From Proteromonas lacertae (taxonomy: Eukaryota > Sar > Bigyra > Opalinata > Proteromonadidae), in NCBI GenBank assembly GCA_002245135.1, contig NGBS01000001.1, positions 62,001 to 126,000 of the forward strand: a stretch of DNA of 64,000 nucleotides, read 5' to 3'. Position 1 is the first letter of the stretch. Every line of letters begins with the position of its first letter. Under the pieces are notes generated by a model that worked only from the letters and a program-made list of their open reading frames with translations, did not search any database and was not told the origin of the DNA. The position numbers and the translations under genes were made by a program. Shown here piece after piece: positions 37,460-48,422 of the stretch.

Positions 37460-38753
37460 TTAAATAGCTTTCTGTTTAGGTATTAAAGTACCAAATATTT
37501 CAATTCCAGATAATAATAAAGCTTGTCCATTAGTTCTAACTCTAATATAAGAATAATAATTTCTATTATCAAATTCCCATACACCATAAAATGGTGAATT
37601 ACTAAATACACTATCATCAGAATGTTCAAACAATGTAGTCCAATCATTATTACTACCAGTCTTACTAGCTTCTAATGTCCATGTAGCAGGACTCTTATAT
37701 ACACTATTTGGTAAACACATTAATGTATAAGCTGTAGGAATGACATAATACTTTGAGAATCCAACACTAATCCAATTACTACCTTCTTCATCTTTAGTTA
37801 CACAGTATGTATCACCTGATGGTTTTGGTGATAATAATAATGGTAACATTCCATATAATAATGAGGAGGATGTTACTGTACATTCACCAATATAAGCTGG
37901 ATTAATAATATCATTACTATGAGGTTTTTGACCTAAGAAATGGAATATTCCATTGAATGGATCATTTGTATAAGGAATATCTATTGAATTTAAGGAAGAT
38001 AACATTGATTTATATGGATCTAATGAAGCAGACATACCAGTAATAGATGTTCTTAAACCTGGTGAAGTGGTATTATTACCTATAGATGTAATTGGTAATG
38101 ATGTTGATGGTGTTGATGTATAGGTTGGTATATTAGTAGCAGTGGTGGCTGGAACTGGTGGTATATCTTCTTGAACACCTTGATTCATGATGCTAAAACT
38201 ATTGATTATTGATTCAATTGTAGTTTCCCATATATAAGAACATAATCCTCTCTCTATTTAATAATAATAATAATAAATATTTAAATATATACTGTCAGTT
38301 TGAACAAATGTATCATAATGTGGTAATTCCTTTAATCTTTCGATTATTACTCCACACATAACAGCAACATCAGAAGGTGAACTTGTTAATAATTTATCAA
38401 TAATTTGAATAGTTGATTTATATTGGAATGACTCTGATTTTAATTGCTACTAATTCCTGTTGTAAAGTATCAGTTTCTTGTGCTTCTTGATTGGATATTT
38501 CATCCACTATTTCACTTTCTTTCAAGTCTAATAACTCGTGTAAATGTTTGAAGTAGTTTCTGACTTGATCTCTGGTTGCTTCATAATGAGGAGTCATTCT
38601 TTCAATATCTATTACATAAAATAATAATTAATAAATATACTTGATTCAATCATTTCTTTTGATCTATCTCTATTAATATCACACTCTTGTAATATTTTTA
38701 AATTCTCTGATATTTCATTGACTAATGTTAAATTGTGATTCTCTAATAACATA

Positions 38754-38803
<50 letters not shown>

Positions 38804-39428
38804 TAATTATTATTATTATATACAGTCATGTTCTTTATGAGAATCAATAATACAAGATAAACATATTGGTGTATTACATGTAATACAGTAATGTGTATAT
38901 ACATAGGCTGGATGGACATTACATGGTTTATTAGATGATCTCATCTTACGGACATATTGACGTGTATGATTTTTGTTGGTTTTGAAAGAGTGAATTGTTT
39001 CGGAACAATTTGCACACAATGCACTATCACATTGTACACACCATATTGCTGCATTTTCTTTTTGACATTCAACTATGTAAATATAATTATTTGAATTATA
39101 TACCACAAAGACTGCTTAAAAGGTCTAATTTATGAATTACTTCTTCAATATATGGATTTGGAACAAGATGAGTAGTAGCTGGAGTAGCACAATGACATTC
39201 AGGACAATAAAGTTGATCATCTTCTAATATATCCTTTGTCTATTCATGAATACAATAATGATAAAAAATAATACACATTTAGCACAGACAGAGTGAAGAC
39301 AACGAAGTAAAACTGGATGATTGAAGAGTTTACGACAAACTTTGCATCTGGAAAGGATTAATATATTAGTAATACGTAAGAAGTGGTTCAGCTTCAGCTG
39401 CAGATGGTCTTGGAGGTGTTTGATTCAT
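37460..39428 (-). CDS. TRIM-like RING/B-box/coiled-coil protein with C-terminal discoidin-like domain
   Basis: The first exons encode a RING finger (CKVCRKLFNHPVLLRCLHSVC then CPECHC). Two B-box-type zinc regions follow (IWCVQCDSALCANCSETIH and NVHPAYVYTHYCITCNTPIC), then a coiled coil and a linker rich in S/T/P. The last 150 residues (EGSNWISVGFSKYYVIPTAY to SGIEIFGTLIPKQKAI) resemble the F5/8-type galactose-binding fold found behind BTB and TRIM-like modules. RBCC proteins are usually ubiquitin E3 ligases that recognise targets through the C-terminal domain. One frame break lies at 38439-38442: after LQQELVAIK an extra base in an A4 run disrupts the coiled coil, and +1 reading restores it. 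A 69-nt intron at 38755-38823 is mostly a TA run. Confidence 0.75.
38755..38823 (-). repeat. Long TA microsatellite forming an intron
   Basis: This is the longest TA run in the window. On the minus strand it begins GTATATAATAATAATAATTA and ends in a TA tract plus G, and it joins two exons of the RBCC gene in frame. Confidence 0.85.
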
Positions 39429-39541
39429 TTGAAATTCAAAATCAACAGTTTAAAAATCAATTTAAAAATTCAAATATAACGAGTATATTTTTGAAATTGT
39501 TTTAAATTTTCTCAACAAAAAAACAATATGTTCATATATAA

Positions 39542-42214
39542 TTATGTTAATTTAACATTTGAATAATCAGTACTTAGTTTCAGGATAAGATTTTGAGATA
39601 TACTATTCTCATTTATTATCAAATTCTTAATTTTACTGTTGCTCTTCAAGATTTCTTCAATATAACTAACACTTTCATCTGGTAGATCATTATTATTCAC
39701 TGATAAATCAGTTAGTTCAACCAAATCAGTGATATATTCACTCAAAACCTTCATTCCTTCATTTCCTATTCTATTCTTACCAAGTTTTAAACACTCTAAC
39801 TGACTAAAGTCTTTAAAATATTGGCATAAACACTCAACACCATCTTTTCCAATAAGATTATCCTCTAATGAGAGTATATTTAAATTATGCAGTATGTTTA
39901 TATTACTGCTACATAACTCATTAATACCAGAATAATACAACTTCATAGAATCAATACACAATAATTTCTTTCCTGTTATGTTATTATCTTCAATTAAATA
40001 TTTGATGTTTGAACCTAACTTAATTAATCCATCTCTTCCTATTGGGTTGTTAGATAGAAGAATATTTTTTAACTGAGGTAATATTGATATAGTATTTGTT
40101 AAACTTTCTATACTTATTTCAGTAATTCTGTTATTTGATAGATTTATAGTATTTAATGCGGTTAGATTTGATAAATATTTACATACAGTGATTAAACCAT
40201 TATCACCTATCTCTAAATTATTCAATGAGAGAATATTATTATTATATAATAACAAAGGTAAATGATTTGATAATGCATTAATTCCATTATCTTCAATCTG
40301 ATTTCCATATACAGCAAGTAGTGTCAAATGAGATAATATACTCATTTCATTACATAGTTTCACTATTCCAACATCATTTATTAAGTTATTAGATATGTTA
40401 AGTGATTTTAACAATGATATATTACTCAAATTATCACTCAATTCACAAATACCTTTACATGTAATTGAGTTATTACTTAAATCCAAAGAACAAATATTTG
40501 TGATATGACTTAAATATCTAGTTAATGTATTTAATTCATTATCTTCTATATTGTTATCTGCTAATGACAATTCAATTAAATTGCTAACATATTCCAAATT
40601 ATTACATAAACAAATCACTTCATCATTATGCATTCCATTTCTTGCTAAATACAAATGCTTTAAATTTGGAATAACATTAAAACTATTACATAATATTGAC
40701 AATTCATTTTCCTTTAGATTATTATCATTCAAATTAAGTGAAACTAAGTTATAAATATGTTTCAAATTACTAGCAATATAATTAGCTCCTTCTTCACCAA
40801 AATATGTCCATCTAAAATACAATTCAAATGAATTATTTACGCCTTCTATAACAACTTCATCAACCTCAATTTCATCATCATAACAACCATTAATAGTTTT
40901 ACTAAACTTCAATCTTGATTGGATATTTTCCTTCAATTTATCACTATAATTATTCCATATTATATTAACTAACAGAAATAAATATTCTTCTTTTGTTGTA
41001 TTATTGTATTCTTCTATTATTCTGTCTATTAAATCTTTAATGTGTTTATATTTTTTAGAATGTTCATCATCATCATCATCTTCTTCTTCTTCTATTTCAC
41101 CCTCTGGAAATACCAATTGTTCAAGTATGTCATTGGGAATTACTTCATTTCTATTAATATATCGTTGTAGCTCTTCAAATGTGATTAAATACTCTTGTTC
41201 TTGCTCTTGTTCTTGTTCTTCTTGAATTGATACTATCACATCTTCAATTACAACTATTTGTGGTTCTGGAATGACAATTGATTGATTCATTTGATTTGTA
41301 GATGTAGTTTTATCATCTATTACTTTAACTAAATGATCTTTTTTCTCTCCTTCCACTAAATAATGCTTTTTCATATCCTTTAACTTATCTAAAGCTTCAA
41401 TCACTTGATTAATATCATATCTTTTATCTTCATCTCTTTGGATCATATTCTGTATTAATTCCAAGTTTACATTACATGATTCATCTTCTATAATTAAATC
41501 AGAATATTTTAATCTAAATATTAATTTATGTATCTTCTTTGATCTGTATCCTTGAAATAAACTTTGACCTGTTAAAATGTAATAAACAATACAACCAAAT
41601 GACCAAATATCTGTTTTATTTGTATATTCTTTACATTGTATTAACTCAGGACTTAAATATTTGTATTCTTCTAGTGTTACTGGTGGACTTTTAGTTTGGA
41701 AGAATAATTCTTTTTTACAATAGTCACTTAAAATAACATTACCTTCTTCATCAAACAGAATGTTAGTTGGTTTTATATTTCCATGTATAAGTGAAAGATT
41801 GTGGATAATTTTAATAGACTCAGCCAAGTCTTTTAGGATTTTAAATACATCTACAATGTTAAAATAATCATCAGGGTTTATCTTCTCCAATGTTTTCTTA
41901 TAACTGTTCATTGTGATATATATAAAAGGAAGATTAGATGAATCGATTGAATTGTAGCGCATAAGATGTACGCAAGTAGTTGAATTCACCAATTTTGTTT
42001 TGTCAAGGAATGACTTTATTGCTTCATCTGTATAATTGTTACATCTAATAACTTTATTAAATTGCCCTGCTTTAATTATATTAGGCTGTAAATCCTGTGT
42101 ATCATCACTATTTCCATTTGGATTGTAATCATCTGACTATTTATCTATAAAACATGTGACATATACAACTTCTTGTCCTGATACATCTTTTGACTTTGAT
42201 GAACAACCTCCCAT
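39542..42214 (-). CDS. N-myristoylatable pseudokinase with leucine-rich repeats
   Basis: Two exons with a 30-nt intron give 880 residues. The first residues MGGCSSKSK fit N-myristoylation at Gly2 plus palmitoylation at Cys4, so the protein is probably held at a membrane. The kinase-like part has SLIHGNIKPTNILFDEEGN where HRDxKxxN is expected and LSDYC where DFG is expected. The catalytic aspartate is asparagine, so activity is doubtful. YKYLSPELIQ and DIWSFGCIVYYILTGQSLF are well preserved. An acidic linker with a glutamate/glutamine repeat leads into about 13 regular RNase-inhibitor LRRs (ICSLDLSNNSITCKGICEL and similar). The layout equals that of the gene at 18918. A membrane-tethered scaffold in signalling is an inference. 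Confidence 0.8.
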
Positions 42215-42291
42215 TTCAACTGTAGAAACAAAAAACACAAAATTTAAAAAATCAAAATGGGTTAACAGAAACATTTGGTACACCTGAAAGA

Positions 42292-43271
42292 ATGGAAGTG
42301 ATAAAATGTCATTCGAAACCGATTAATTGTGTTAAAAAATCACACCAAAATAATTTGTTTGCAACAGGAAGCAGTGATAGCACAATAAGAATGTGGGATC
42401 TAAGAACAAAAAAATCAATAAAGCTTATAAGAGGGTGTTTTGGTGGTGATGATGTTAATTGTATTGCTTTTAATCCACAAAGTGAATATGAACTCTCTGC
42501 TTCAACGAATGATTCAATTTTCACTTTTGATTTAAGAAACAATCAAATATTCGTGAGTGAAAGTAATTTTGTATTTCTAAATTATTAATAAAATGACAAT
42601 AGCATTTCTCAATAATTGAAGATGAAATAAATTATTTGGTCTATACTCATAATGGAAAGGATCTGTTAGTTGGTTGTGATTCAGGGTATAATAATTAATA
42701 ATATTTTTATTTTAGAATGATACAATTACTAAAACCTTACAATTTATCAGATAATAAAGAATTCAATAAACACAATAATATAATTGGAAATATATCATTG
42801 AATTACTCAGATAGTACAAATCCAATATTTATAAGTTGTGGCTTTGATTGTAATTTATATTTATGGAATTATGAAACGTCTAAATGTCTTAATTGTTTGC
42901 CAATTAAATCTATTAATCCACCAGGTTTACCATGCAATATACCTTATATATATAATACTGAAATATGTGGTGATAAATGTATTGCTTCTATTGGGGATGG
43001 TAGTATTGGAATGTATAAAATACCAAATTTTAAACAAATACAAAGGAAGAAAATATATGATAATCCTTGTATTGAAGTTAGATATATTAACAGCAACGCA
43101 ATTATATCTGCTTCAAAGAGTAAGTATATAACTATATTAAATGGTCAATTGGATGTGTTGAAAACGTATGAGTATGTTAATGGTATAAATATGATTGAAA
43201 TTTATGACAACAATTCGATATTAATAGCAGATATGTCAAATAATTTGGTTTATTTCCCAATATCATATTAA
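42292..43271 (+). CDS. WDR53: WD40-repeat protein, WDR53-like
   Basis: Three exons (introns of 32 and 30 nt) give 305 residues, near the size of WDR53. The first repeats are textbook: CHSKPINCVKKSHQNNLFAT, SSDSTIRMWDLRTKKSIK, then GDDVNCIAFNPQSEYELSAS. The later repeats (ISCGFDCNLYLWNYETSKCL) and the loop KSINPPGLPCNIPYIYN fit the WDR53 pattern, where a PPG-containing loop sits between blades five and six. WDR53-type proteins are poorly characterised WD40 adaptors proposed to serve CUL4-DDB1 ligases. The gene is divergent from the pseudokinase gene across 77 bp. An ATG at 42256 is followed at once by a stop codon, so 42292 is used as the start. Confidence 0.7.
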
Positions 43272-43341
43272 TGAATAACACAAGGAGTTTAATAAAAGTA
43301 ATTAGAAATATCTTTATTTATAAGATTGTATTTATTAAAAA

Positions 43342-43979
43342 TTATCCTTCCAACACTAAATTCATGAATTTACGCTTGCTAAACATCATCCACCATTTAT
43401 TCAAATTCTTATCTTTTGTATATAAATGATCCAACAATCTATATACAACTTCCATTCTTAATTGAACTAGATATGCTTTAAATGTAGCTATGCAGTAATA
43501 TATTCACAATTACAATATACAATTATCATCCTCATTATTTGATTTTCTAATAAACTTACCAAGAGGCCAGTTAGAATCACCAGGGACTATTTTAACATTT
43601 TTAGACATTGTACTGAGTGTCATTCTACCCTGATCACGAGTTGGACAGTCTTTTTGCACTGTCAAAATACACTATTAATAAAATAACTTAAATAACTCAC
43701 ATACTTTTGTTATAAAAAGTGTTAAATAGGCTAATAATCTATCAGCAGGTCCTTGTATATCAAATTCATGATAAAGAACATTTGCTCTGAAGAAAGTAAT
43801 AGCTTCATCTATAATGTCTTGTTCTGGATTATCCTTTAATTTCTTTTGTGCAGGACCTGGAAATGTGGTTTTTATTGCTAAAAGAGAGGCAATCACAGAT
43901 AATTTTGGATTTTGTGTCTTCATTAAATGAAGAATGATATGATGGCTGTACATAAAAGTAAACAAATTGTATATACCAT
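43342..43979 (-). CDS. ARPC3: Arp2/3 complex subunit 3 (p21-Arc), frame interrupted once
   Basis: The first exon is just the ATG (43977-43979), followed by an intron and PSYHSSFNEDTK, the hallmark ARPC3 start. The core LLAIKTTFPGPAQ, DIIDEAITFFRANVLYHEFD and the end NKWWMMFSKRKFMN are unmistakable. The protein is part of the actin-nucleating Arp2/3 complex. Between NEDTK and LSVIASLLAIK the frame must move by +1 within TCCAAAATTA (about 43900-43914); removing one A from the A4 run restores a family-like spacing. A 19-nt intron with a pyrimidine-rich end could also bypass the break, but it would delete residues that align with the family. The intron near 43490-43561 is 72 nt and long for this genome. 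Confidence 0.88.
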
Positions 43980-44076
43980 ATTTAAGTCTGTTTAAACGAA
44001 GATATCTAAAGAAGAAAAAAATCTATCAAGCTTTCAACGAGCCAAGTTTTTTTCATTTTTTTCAAACTAATTAAAA

Positions 44077-44718
44077 ATGGGTTGTTTATGTACAAAGGAC
44101 ATTCGTATAAATTATTGTTTACATTATTAGCACTTGAGACGATCTCAGATAATAAAACTCCTTTGCTTGCTGGCCAAGATACACCAAATCCACCAGTTGT
44201 TTCTTCTAAAGACATTCCAGGGTATATCCTTATATAATAAGTAATAGTCTTCCACAAATTGATACAATTAATGAAATTAATCAAGAGCAAGATGACGCAC
44301 TAGACAAATGTCACTTTAAAAATGTAATTGAATATGCAGAAGAGTATGTAGATAATGCATATGATAAAATAGGCACTTTTTAAAAGCTGATGAAGGTTAT
44401 GATAGTCAAATTAATCCTTTAGATTATGTTGAAGATTATTCGTATTTATTTAAGCATTTTTATATTAATCAAATAGAAATTTAGTAAAATATTTCTCAGT
44501 AAAACATCAAAAGCCAATCCCTGCTTTACCTCACAAATCTGTTGATATACTGGAGAAATACTTGGATGAGCCGATTGAATATGAAAAATCATTAAACATT
44601 GTATAATATAATATTATATAATGTGAATATATAGCTGAAATCAATGGATGGATATATTCATAACACTTTAACTTCTCAACCGATATATAGTAATATTAAT
44701 ATTATGATTGAACAATAA
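44077..44718 (+). CDS. LAMTOR1: Ragulator subunit LAMTOR1 (p18)
   Basis: Six exons with introns of 26-35 nt give 163 residues, against 161 in human LAMTOR1. MGCLCTKDI is a strong N-myristoylation/palmitoylation signal, and TPLLAGQDTPNPP matches the acidic-dileucine sorting stretch. The C-terminal half DYVEDYSNLVKYFSVKHQKP, ALPHKSVDILEKYLDEPIEY and NILKSMDGYIHNTL follows the helices that wrap the other Ragulator subunits. LAMTOR1 anchors Ragulator and the Rag GTPases to the lysosome for TORC1 activation. The gene was hidden because every exon is very short; several apparent stops lie inside introns. Identity rests on spaced similarity and length rather than long identical blocks. Confidence 0.72.
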
Positions 44719-44874
44719 TATTATATATGTTTGAAAGTAAGTAATTTCTTTTTCTTTTGTTTATGTCAATTTATTGTTGTTTATTATGAAGCAGTTTTGA
44801 TTTGGGTTATGATTTTAAATAATAACAATAAGATAGACAAAATATAGAAGCATTGAGCACTAAGAATTAAAAGT

Positions 44875-45310
44875 TTACCAGTCTTCATCATCTCCAAATA
44901 ATCCACCAACATTTCCAGTTTCTTCTTCCTCTTCTTCTTCCTTCTTATCTTCTTTCTTATCTTCAGCTGGGGCAGCACCTATTTTAATAGATAAATAAAA
45001 TATTCTATAAAAAAGTATATATAATACCTCCAGCAGCAGCTCCTGCAACAGCAACAGCTACACCTGGTGTTCCACCAATGGCTTTTAATAAATCATGACC
45101 AGCAGATAATTTAGCAAACATTTGTGTCCAATAAGCAGCAACTTTATTATTTGATCCACTGACTAATTTTTTTAAGTTATCTTCCTAGATGAATATTAAA
45201 GGACAATAAAATACAGTAACATCGACTTTAGCATCAGCACAGATCAAAGTAGCAAGAGATACTACTAATTCTTCTTTACCTTCAGGTGTTAGATCAGCAA
45301 TCTTTCCCAT
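44875..45310 (-). CDS. RPLP1: 60S acidic ribosomal protein P1
   Basis: Three exons give about 117 residues. The N-terminal dimerisation domain (LVVSLATLICADAKVDVTED, then NNKVAAYWTQMFAKL) and the alanine/glycine hinge followed by a KKEDKKEEEEEE run are typical. P1/P2 dimers form the stalk that recruits GTPase translation factors. The usual C-terminal end MGFGLFD is altered: this protein ends GGLFGDDEDW. The last six residues of P1 normally contact elongation factors and ricin A chain, so the tail is unusual unless the last exon is misread. The hinge intron is about 50 nt. Confidence 0.92.
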
Positions 45311-45495
45311 TATTGACTTTGGGGCTTTAAAATAAAACACTCAATGCAAATTATAATGAAGTGTTCGGTGGTCCACTTTTGCTTGATAATCAAGATTATT
45401 ACTTTACATTTTCGGCTTGACAAGTGTGTTTGAGTGAAGCTTGAGTTTTGATTTTGAAAACGTTTTTTTTCTGTTTTGATTAGAATTAAGTATAT
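45311..45495. promoter_or_regulatory. Divergent promoter of RPLP1 and MNS1
   Basis: This 185-bp gap has GGCTTGA at 45414-45420, AAGCTTGAG at about 45438-45446 and GCTTGATAATCAAG near 45381. Three copies of the GCTTGA core in one gap make it the densest example of the promoter element in the window. Confidence 0.5.
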
Positions 45496-47079
45496 ATGAC
45501 ACAACAATTACCTTGGAATGCTAATGCGAAACAAATAAAGCAGCATGTTAACCCCTATATCACAGAAGCTCAAGTTAGAGCAAGACTTGCCAGAGAACGA
45601 GAAAACGATTATATGTTGGAGAAATTACATCAACAAGAAAAACAAGAGCAATTAACTAGAAGATATAATGAAATGGAGAGGGCTGCAGATAGAAAACATA
45701 GAGCAAATGAAAATGCTGCTATTACAGCAGAATTAGTTATGACAGATAAATTACATAGAGATGCAATGGCTAGTAGAGAGCATCAACGAAGGATAGAACA
45801 AGATGAACAATTAGCAAATGCATTAGCCTTCAAAAAAGCAGAAGATGAAATGAAATTAAGAGAAATTCAAAGAATATGCGAAGAGGATGAAGGTCTTCGT
45901 GAATTACAAGATAAATTAAAAACTGCGTATGTAACAAAAGAGAGAATTTTACAAATGCAAGATAAAGAATTCCAAAGACAACAAGAAAAGGAAATGGAAT
46001 ATGCAGAATATCTAAGAGAAGAAAATCAACGAAGATTAGACGGTATAGCCGAAAGAGAAAAAGAAGAAAGATTAAGACAACAAAGAATAGAAGGAAAGCA
46101 TGTAATAGAAGCTCAAATGAAAGAAAAGGAAGATCGAATAGCCACAGAAGCAGCAGCAGTAGCAGAAAGAGAAAAGAGACAAATTGATGATATAATGAGA
46201 AAGATAGCTGAAGAAGATGCTGAAGTATTAAGAAAGAAGAGAGAAATGCAAGAATATATACAAGGCTTTATTCGACAATATATTAAAGATAGAGATGAGA
46301 AGCGTAAACGTGAGAAATTAGAAGAACAACAGGAGATGGAGAAGATAGCAAGAGAAGCTGCAATTCGAGATGAAAGATCTAGACAAATACAAGAAAGAAA
46401 GGATGCGTTACAAGCTAGGAGAGATGCATTATATGATCAAATATGTGCTGAAGCGAATAAAAAGATTGCTTATGAACAAGAGATGGAGAGATATCGTGAA
46501 ATATTATATATTGAAGAAGAAGAGCAGAGATTGCGTGAGATGGATAGAGTAAGAGCTGAGAAACAGAAGGCAATGATGGACGAGATGATGAGAGCCAATC
46601 ATGAGATGCAAGCCATGAAAGCTGAGAAGATGAGACAAGAACAATTGGCAGAGGAACAAATAGCAGAAGAAATGAAAAAGAAGTTTGAAGAAGATTTGAG
46701 AAGAGAAAGAGAAGAATTTGAAAGGAATCAAGAACAGAAGAGAATATATTGTGGTGAATTGCAAGATCAAATTAAGAGAAGACAAGAAGCTTATAGAATT
46801 GAAATACAGAGAGAACAATTTGAAATTGATCAAGAGAAAAGAAGACAAGAGTTTAAAAAGAAAGTTGTTGAAGAAGCACGTAAAAGACTTTTACAACAAC
46901 ATGCTGTGGAACTTGGCGAATACTTACCCAAAGGTGTTATTCAGAATGTTGATGAATATCAAATGGTGTATGGCAATGGTCCTTCATCTGCAAATGATCA
47001 ATCTGCTCAATTTCAATATTATAATGAGAGGAACTGGAATGGTCCTCAAGCACAATACTCTAATCCTTACAGATCATAA
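45496..47079 (+). CDS. MNS1: MNS1-like ciliary coiled-coil protein (TPH domain)
   Basis: A single exon of 527 codons encodes an almost continuous coiled coil rich in E, R, K and Q (trichohyalin-plectin-homology type). The N terminus NPYITEAQVRARLARERE and the end RKRLLQQHAVELGEYLPKGV fit MNS1, whose C terminus has the HA-x(3)-L-x-YLPKGV motif. In other eukaryotes MNS1 is a microtubule inner protein of the axonemal doublet and is needed for motile cilia. It lies head-to-tail with PACRG, another doublet protein, 168 bp downstream. It is the only long intronless gene in the window. Confidence 0.82.
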   Translation: MTQQLPWNANAKQIKQHVNPYITEAQVRARLARERENDYMLEKLHQQEKQEQLTRRYNEMERAADRKHRANENAAITAELVMTDKLHRDAMASREHQRRIEQDEQLANALAFKKAEDEMKLREIQRICEEDEGLRELQDKLKTAYVTKERILQMQDKEFQRQQEKEMEYAEYLREENQRRLDGIAEREKEERLRQQRIEGKHVIEAQMKEKEDRIATEAAAVAEREKRQIDDIMRKIAEEDAEVLRKKREMQEYIQGFIRQYIKDRDEKRKREKLEEQQEMEKIAREAAIRDERSRQIQERKDALQARRDALYDQICAEANKKIAYEQEMERYREILYIEEEEQRLREMDRVRAEKQKAMMDEMMRANHEMQAMKAEKMRQEQLAEEQIAEEMKKKFEEDLRREREEFERNQEQKRIYCGELQDQIKRRQEAYRIEIQREQFEIDQEKRRQEFKKKVVEEARKRLLQQHAVELGEYLPKGVIQNVDEYQMVYGNGPSSANDQSAQFQYYNERNWNGPQAQYSNPYRS

Positions 47080-47246
47080 TAATTTATTTAAATATATTAT
47101 TTTTGTTGTTTTCTGTAATAGATTTGATAATTTATTGATAAATCAATCCAGTACACAATGAGATATTGAGGAAATAAAAAGATATAGATTCGTTTTTTAG
47201 CTTGAGGCTTGAACCGTTTCTTATTTATAGTTTTCTTTTTTTATCG

Positions 47247-48212
47247 ATGGATTCGGATGCTTTAATCGAATGGATGGCAAAAACTTCTAAATCGGCTAGA
47301 AGTCCACATAAAAAACAACATAAATATGATACAGGCACATGTTTTGATACAGTATTAGTAAACACAAAAGAAATACCTGGTGGTCATCCTCATGTGCATA
47401 TTGAATCTGAATTGGGAGCATTTTCAGATTATAGACCAACTGAAAAACCATCTCCTTCACGTATTTTATATTAGATTAATGTTTGCGTAGGTTATCTTAT
47501 GAGTCATACTGGTAATGGAGGTCAGAGACCATTTACACCATGGGAGATGAAGACTTTAGATGATCATAAGAAATGGCAATATAAATTAAAAGGTCCAAAA
47601 TCAGCAGGAGCTTATCATAGACGTGCCAACCCACCGAACACTGATTTCCGTCGTTATTACGATAGAGGTGATATTCCAGTGAAAGTTATGCATGGTATTT
47701 TCAGAAAAGTTGTTTGGTTAAAAGAGTTTAATGATATTGATTTATTCGTTATATTACCACTATTCTTTGAAGGATTAAGAGAAGAAGAAGAACCTTATAA
47801 ATTCCTTGCTTATCAAGGTACATTAGAATTACTTCAACATTGTGAAGAAGATAGAATTGTTCCAGTAATTCCACAAATTGTATTACCATTAAAGACAGCT
47901 TTGAACACTCGTATTAATAATGTGATTGTAAGATGTTTAAGATGTATGAAAGTATTAGTAGAAAAGGGAAATATGGTAGGAGAAGCATTAGTTCCTTATT
48001 ATCGTCAATTATTACCTATTTTGAATATATTTTCTATTATGGATCGTAATTTGGGAGATGCTATTGATTATCATCAAAGATGTAATGATAATATAGGTGT
48101 ATTGATAGGTGAAGTATTGAATTTGATGGAAATATATGGAGGACCTGATGCTTTTATTAATATTAAATATATGGTTCCTACTTATGAGAGTTGTTTAACC
48201 AATGGAGATTAA
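47247..48212 (+). CDS. PACRG: Parkin co-regulated gene protein (PACRG)
   Basis: Two exons separated by a 30-nt intron give 311 residues. The conserved core runs from FRRYYDRGDIPVKVMHG through LVEKGNMVGEALVPYYRQLL and NIFSIMDRNLGDAIDYHQRC to the end NIKYMVPTYESCLTNGD. PACRG binds the inner junction between A and B tubules of axonemal doublets. The first exon encodes a variable lead with lysine-serine repeats, as is usual in protists. GGCTTGA at 47206-47212 lies 34 bp before the ATG. With MNS1, DNAL4 and roadblock it supports a motile flagellum. Confidence 0.95.
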
Positions 48213-48422
48213 ATTTTAGATTTTAAATATTACAAATTTACATTATTATATATTATAGCATAATTAATTAAAAATATATCTTAAATTTTATTAAATTGTG
48301 TGTTTTTGGATGAGTTAAAGAAACAAATATATAAATAACAACAACAAACATTTAAAAAAAAGGATTCTAAGTATCTACATTATTGTGAGTATAAAATTGA
48401 GTTATGTTTGTATTAATAACAT

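Noticed and set aside
38755-38823. Long TA run as a possible origin, Z-DNA site or matrix attachment site
   Set aside because: It is an intron by position and phase; no further evidence supports another role.
44320-44490. Two apparent frameshifts in the LAMTOR1 region
   Set aside because: Both vanish when introns GTATGTAG...AATAG (29 nt) and GTATTTAT...AATAG (35 nt) are removed.
46504-46848. Minus-strand hydrophobic ORF within MNS1
   Set aside because: It is antisense of a coiled-coil gene; glutamate and lysine codons read as phenylalanine and leucine, giving a false membrane protein.
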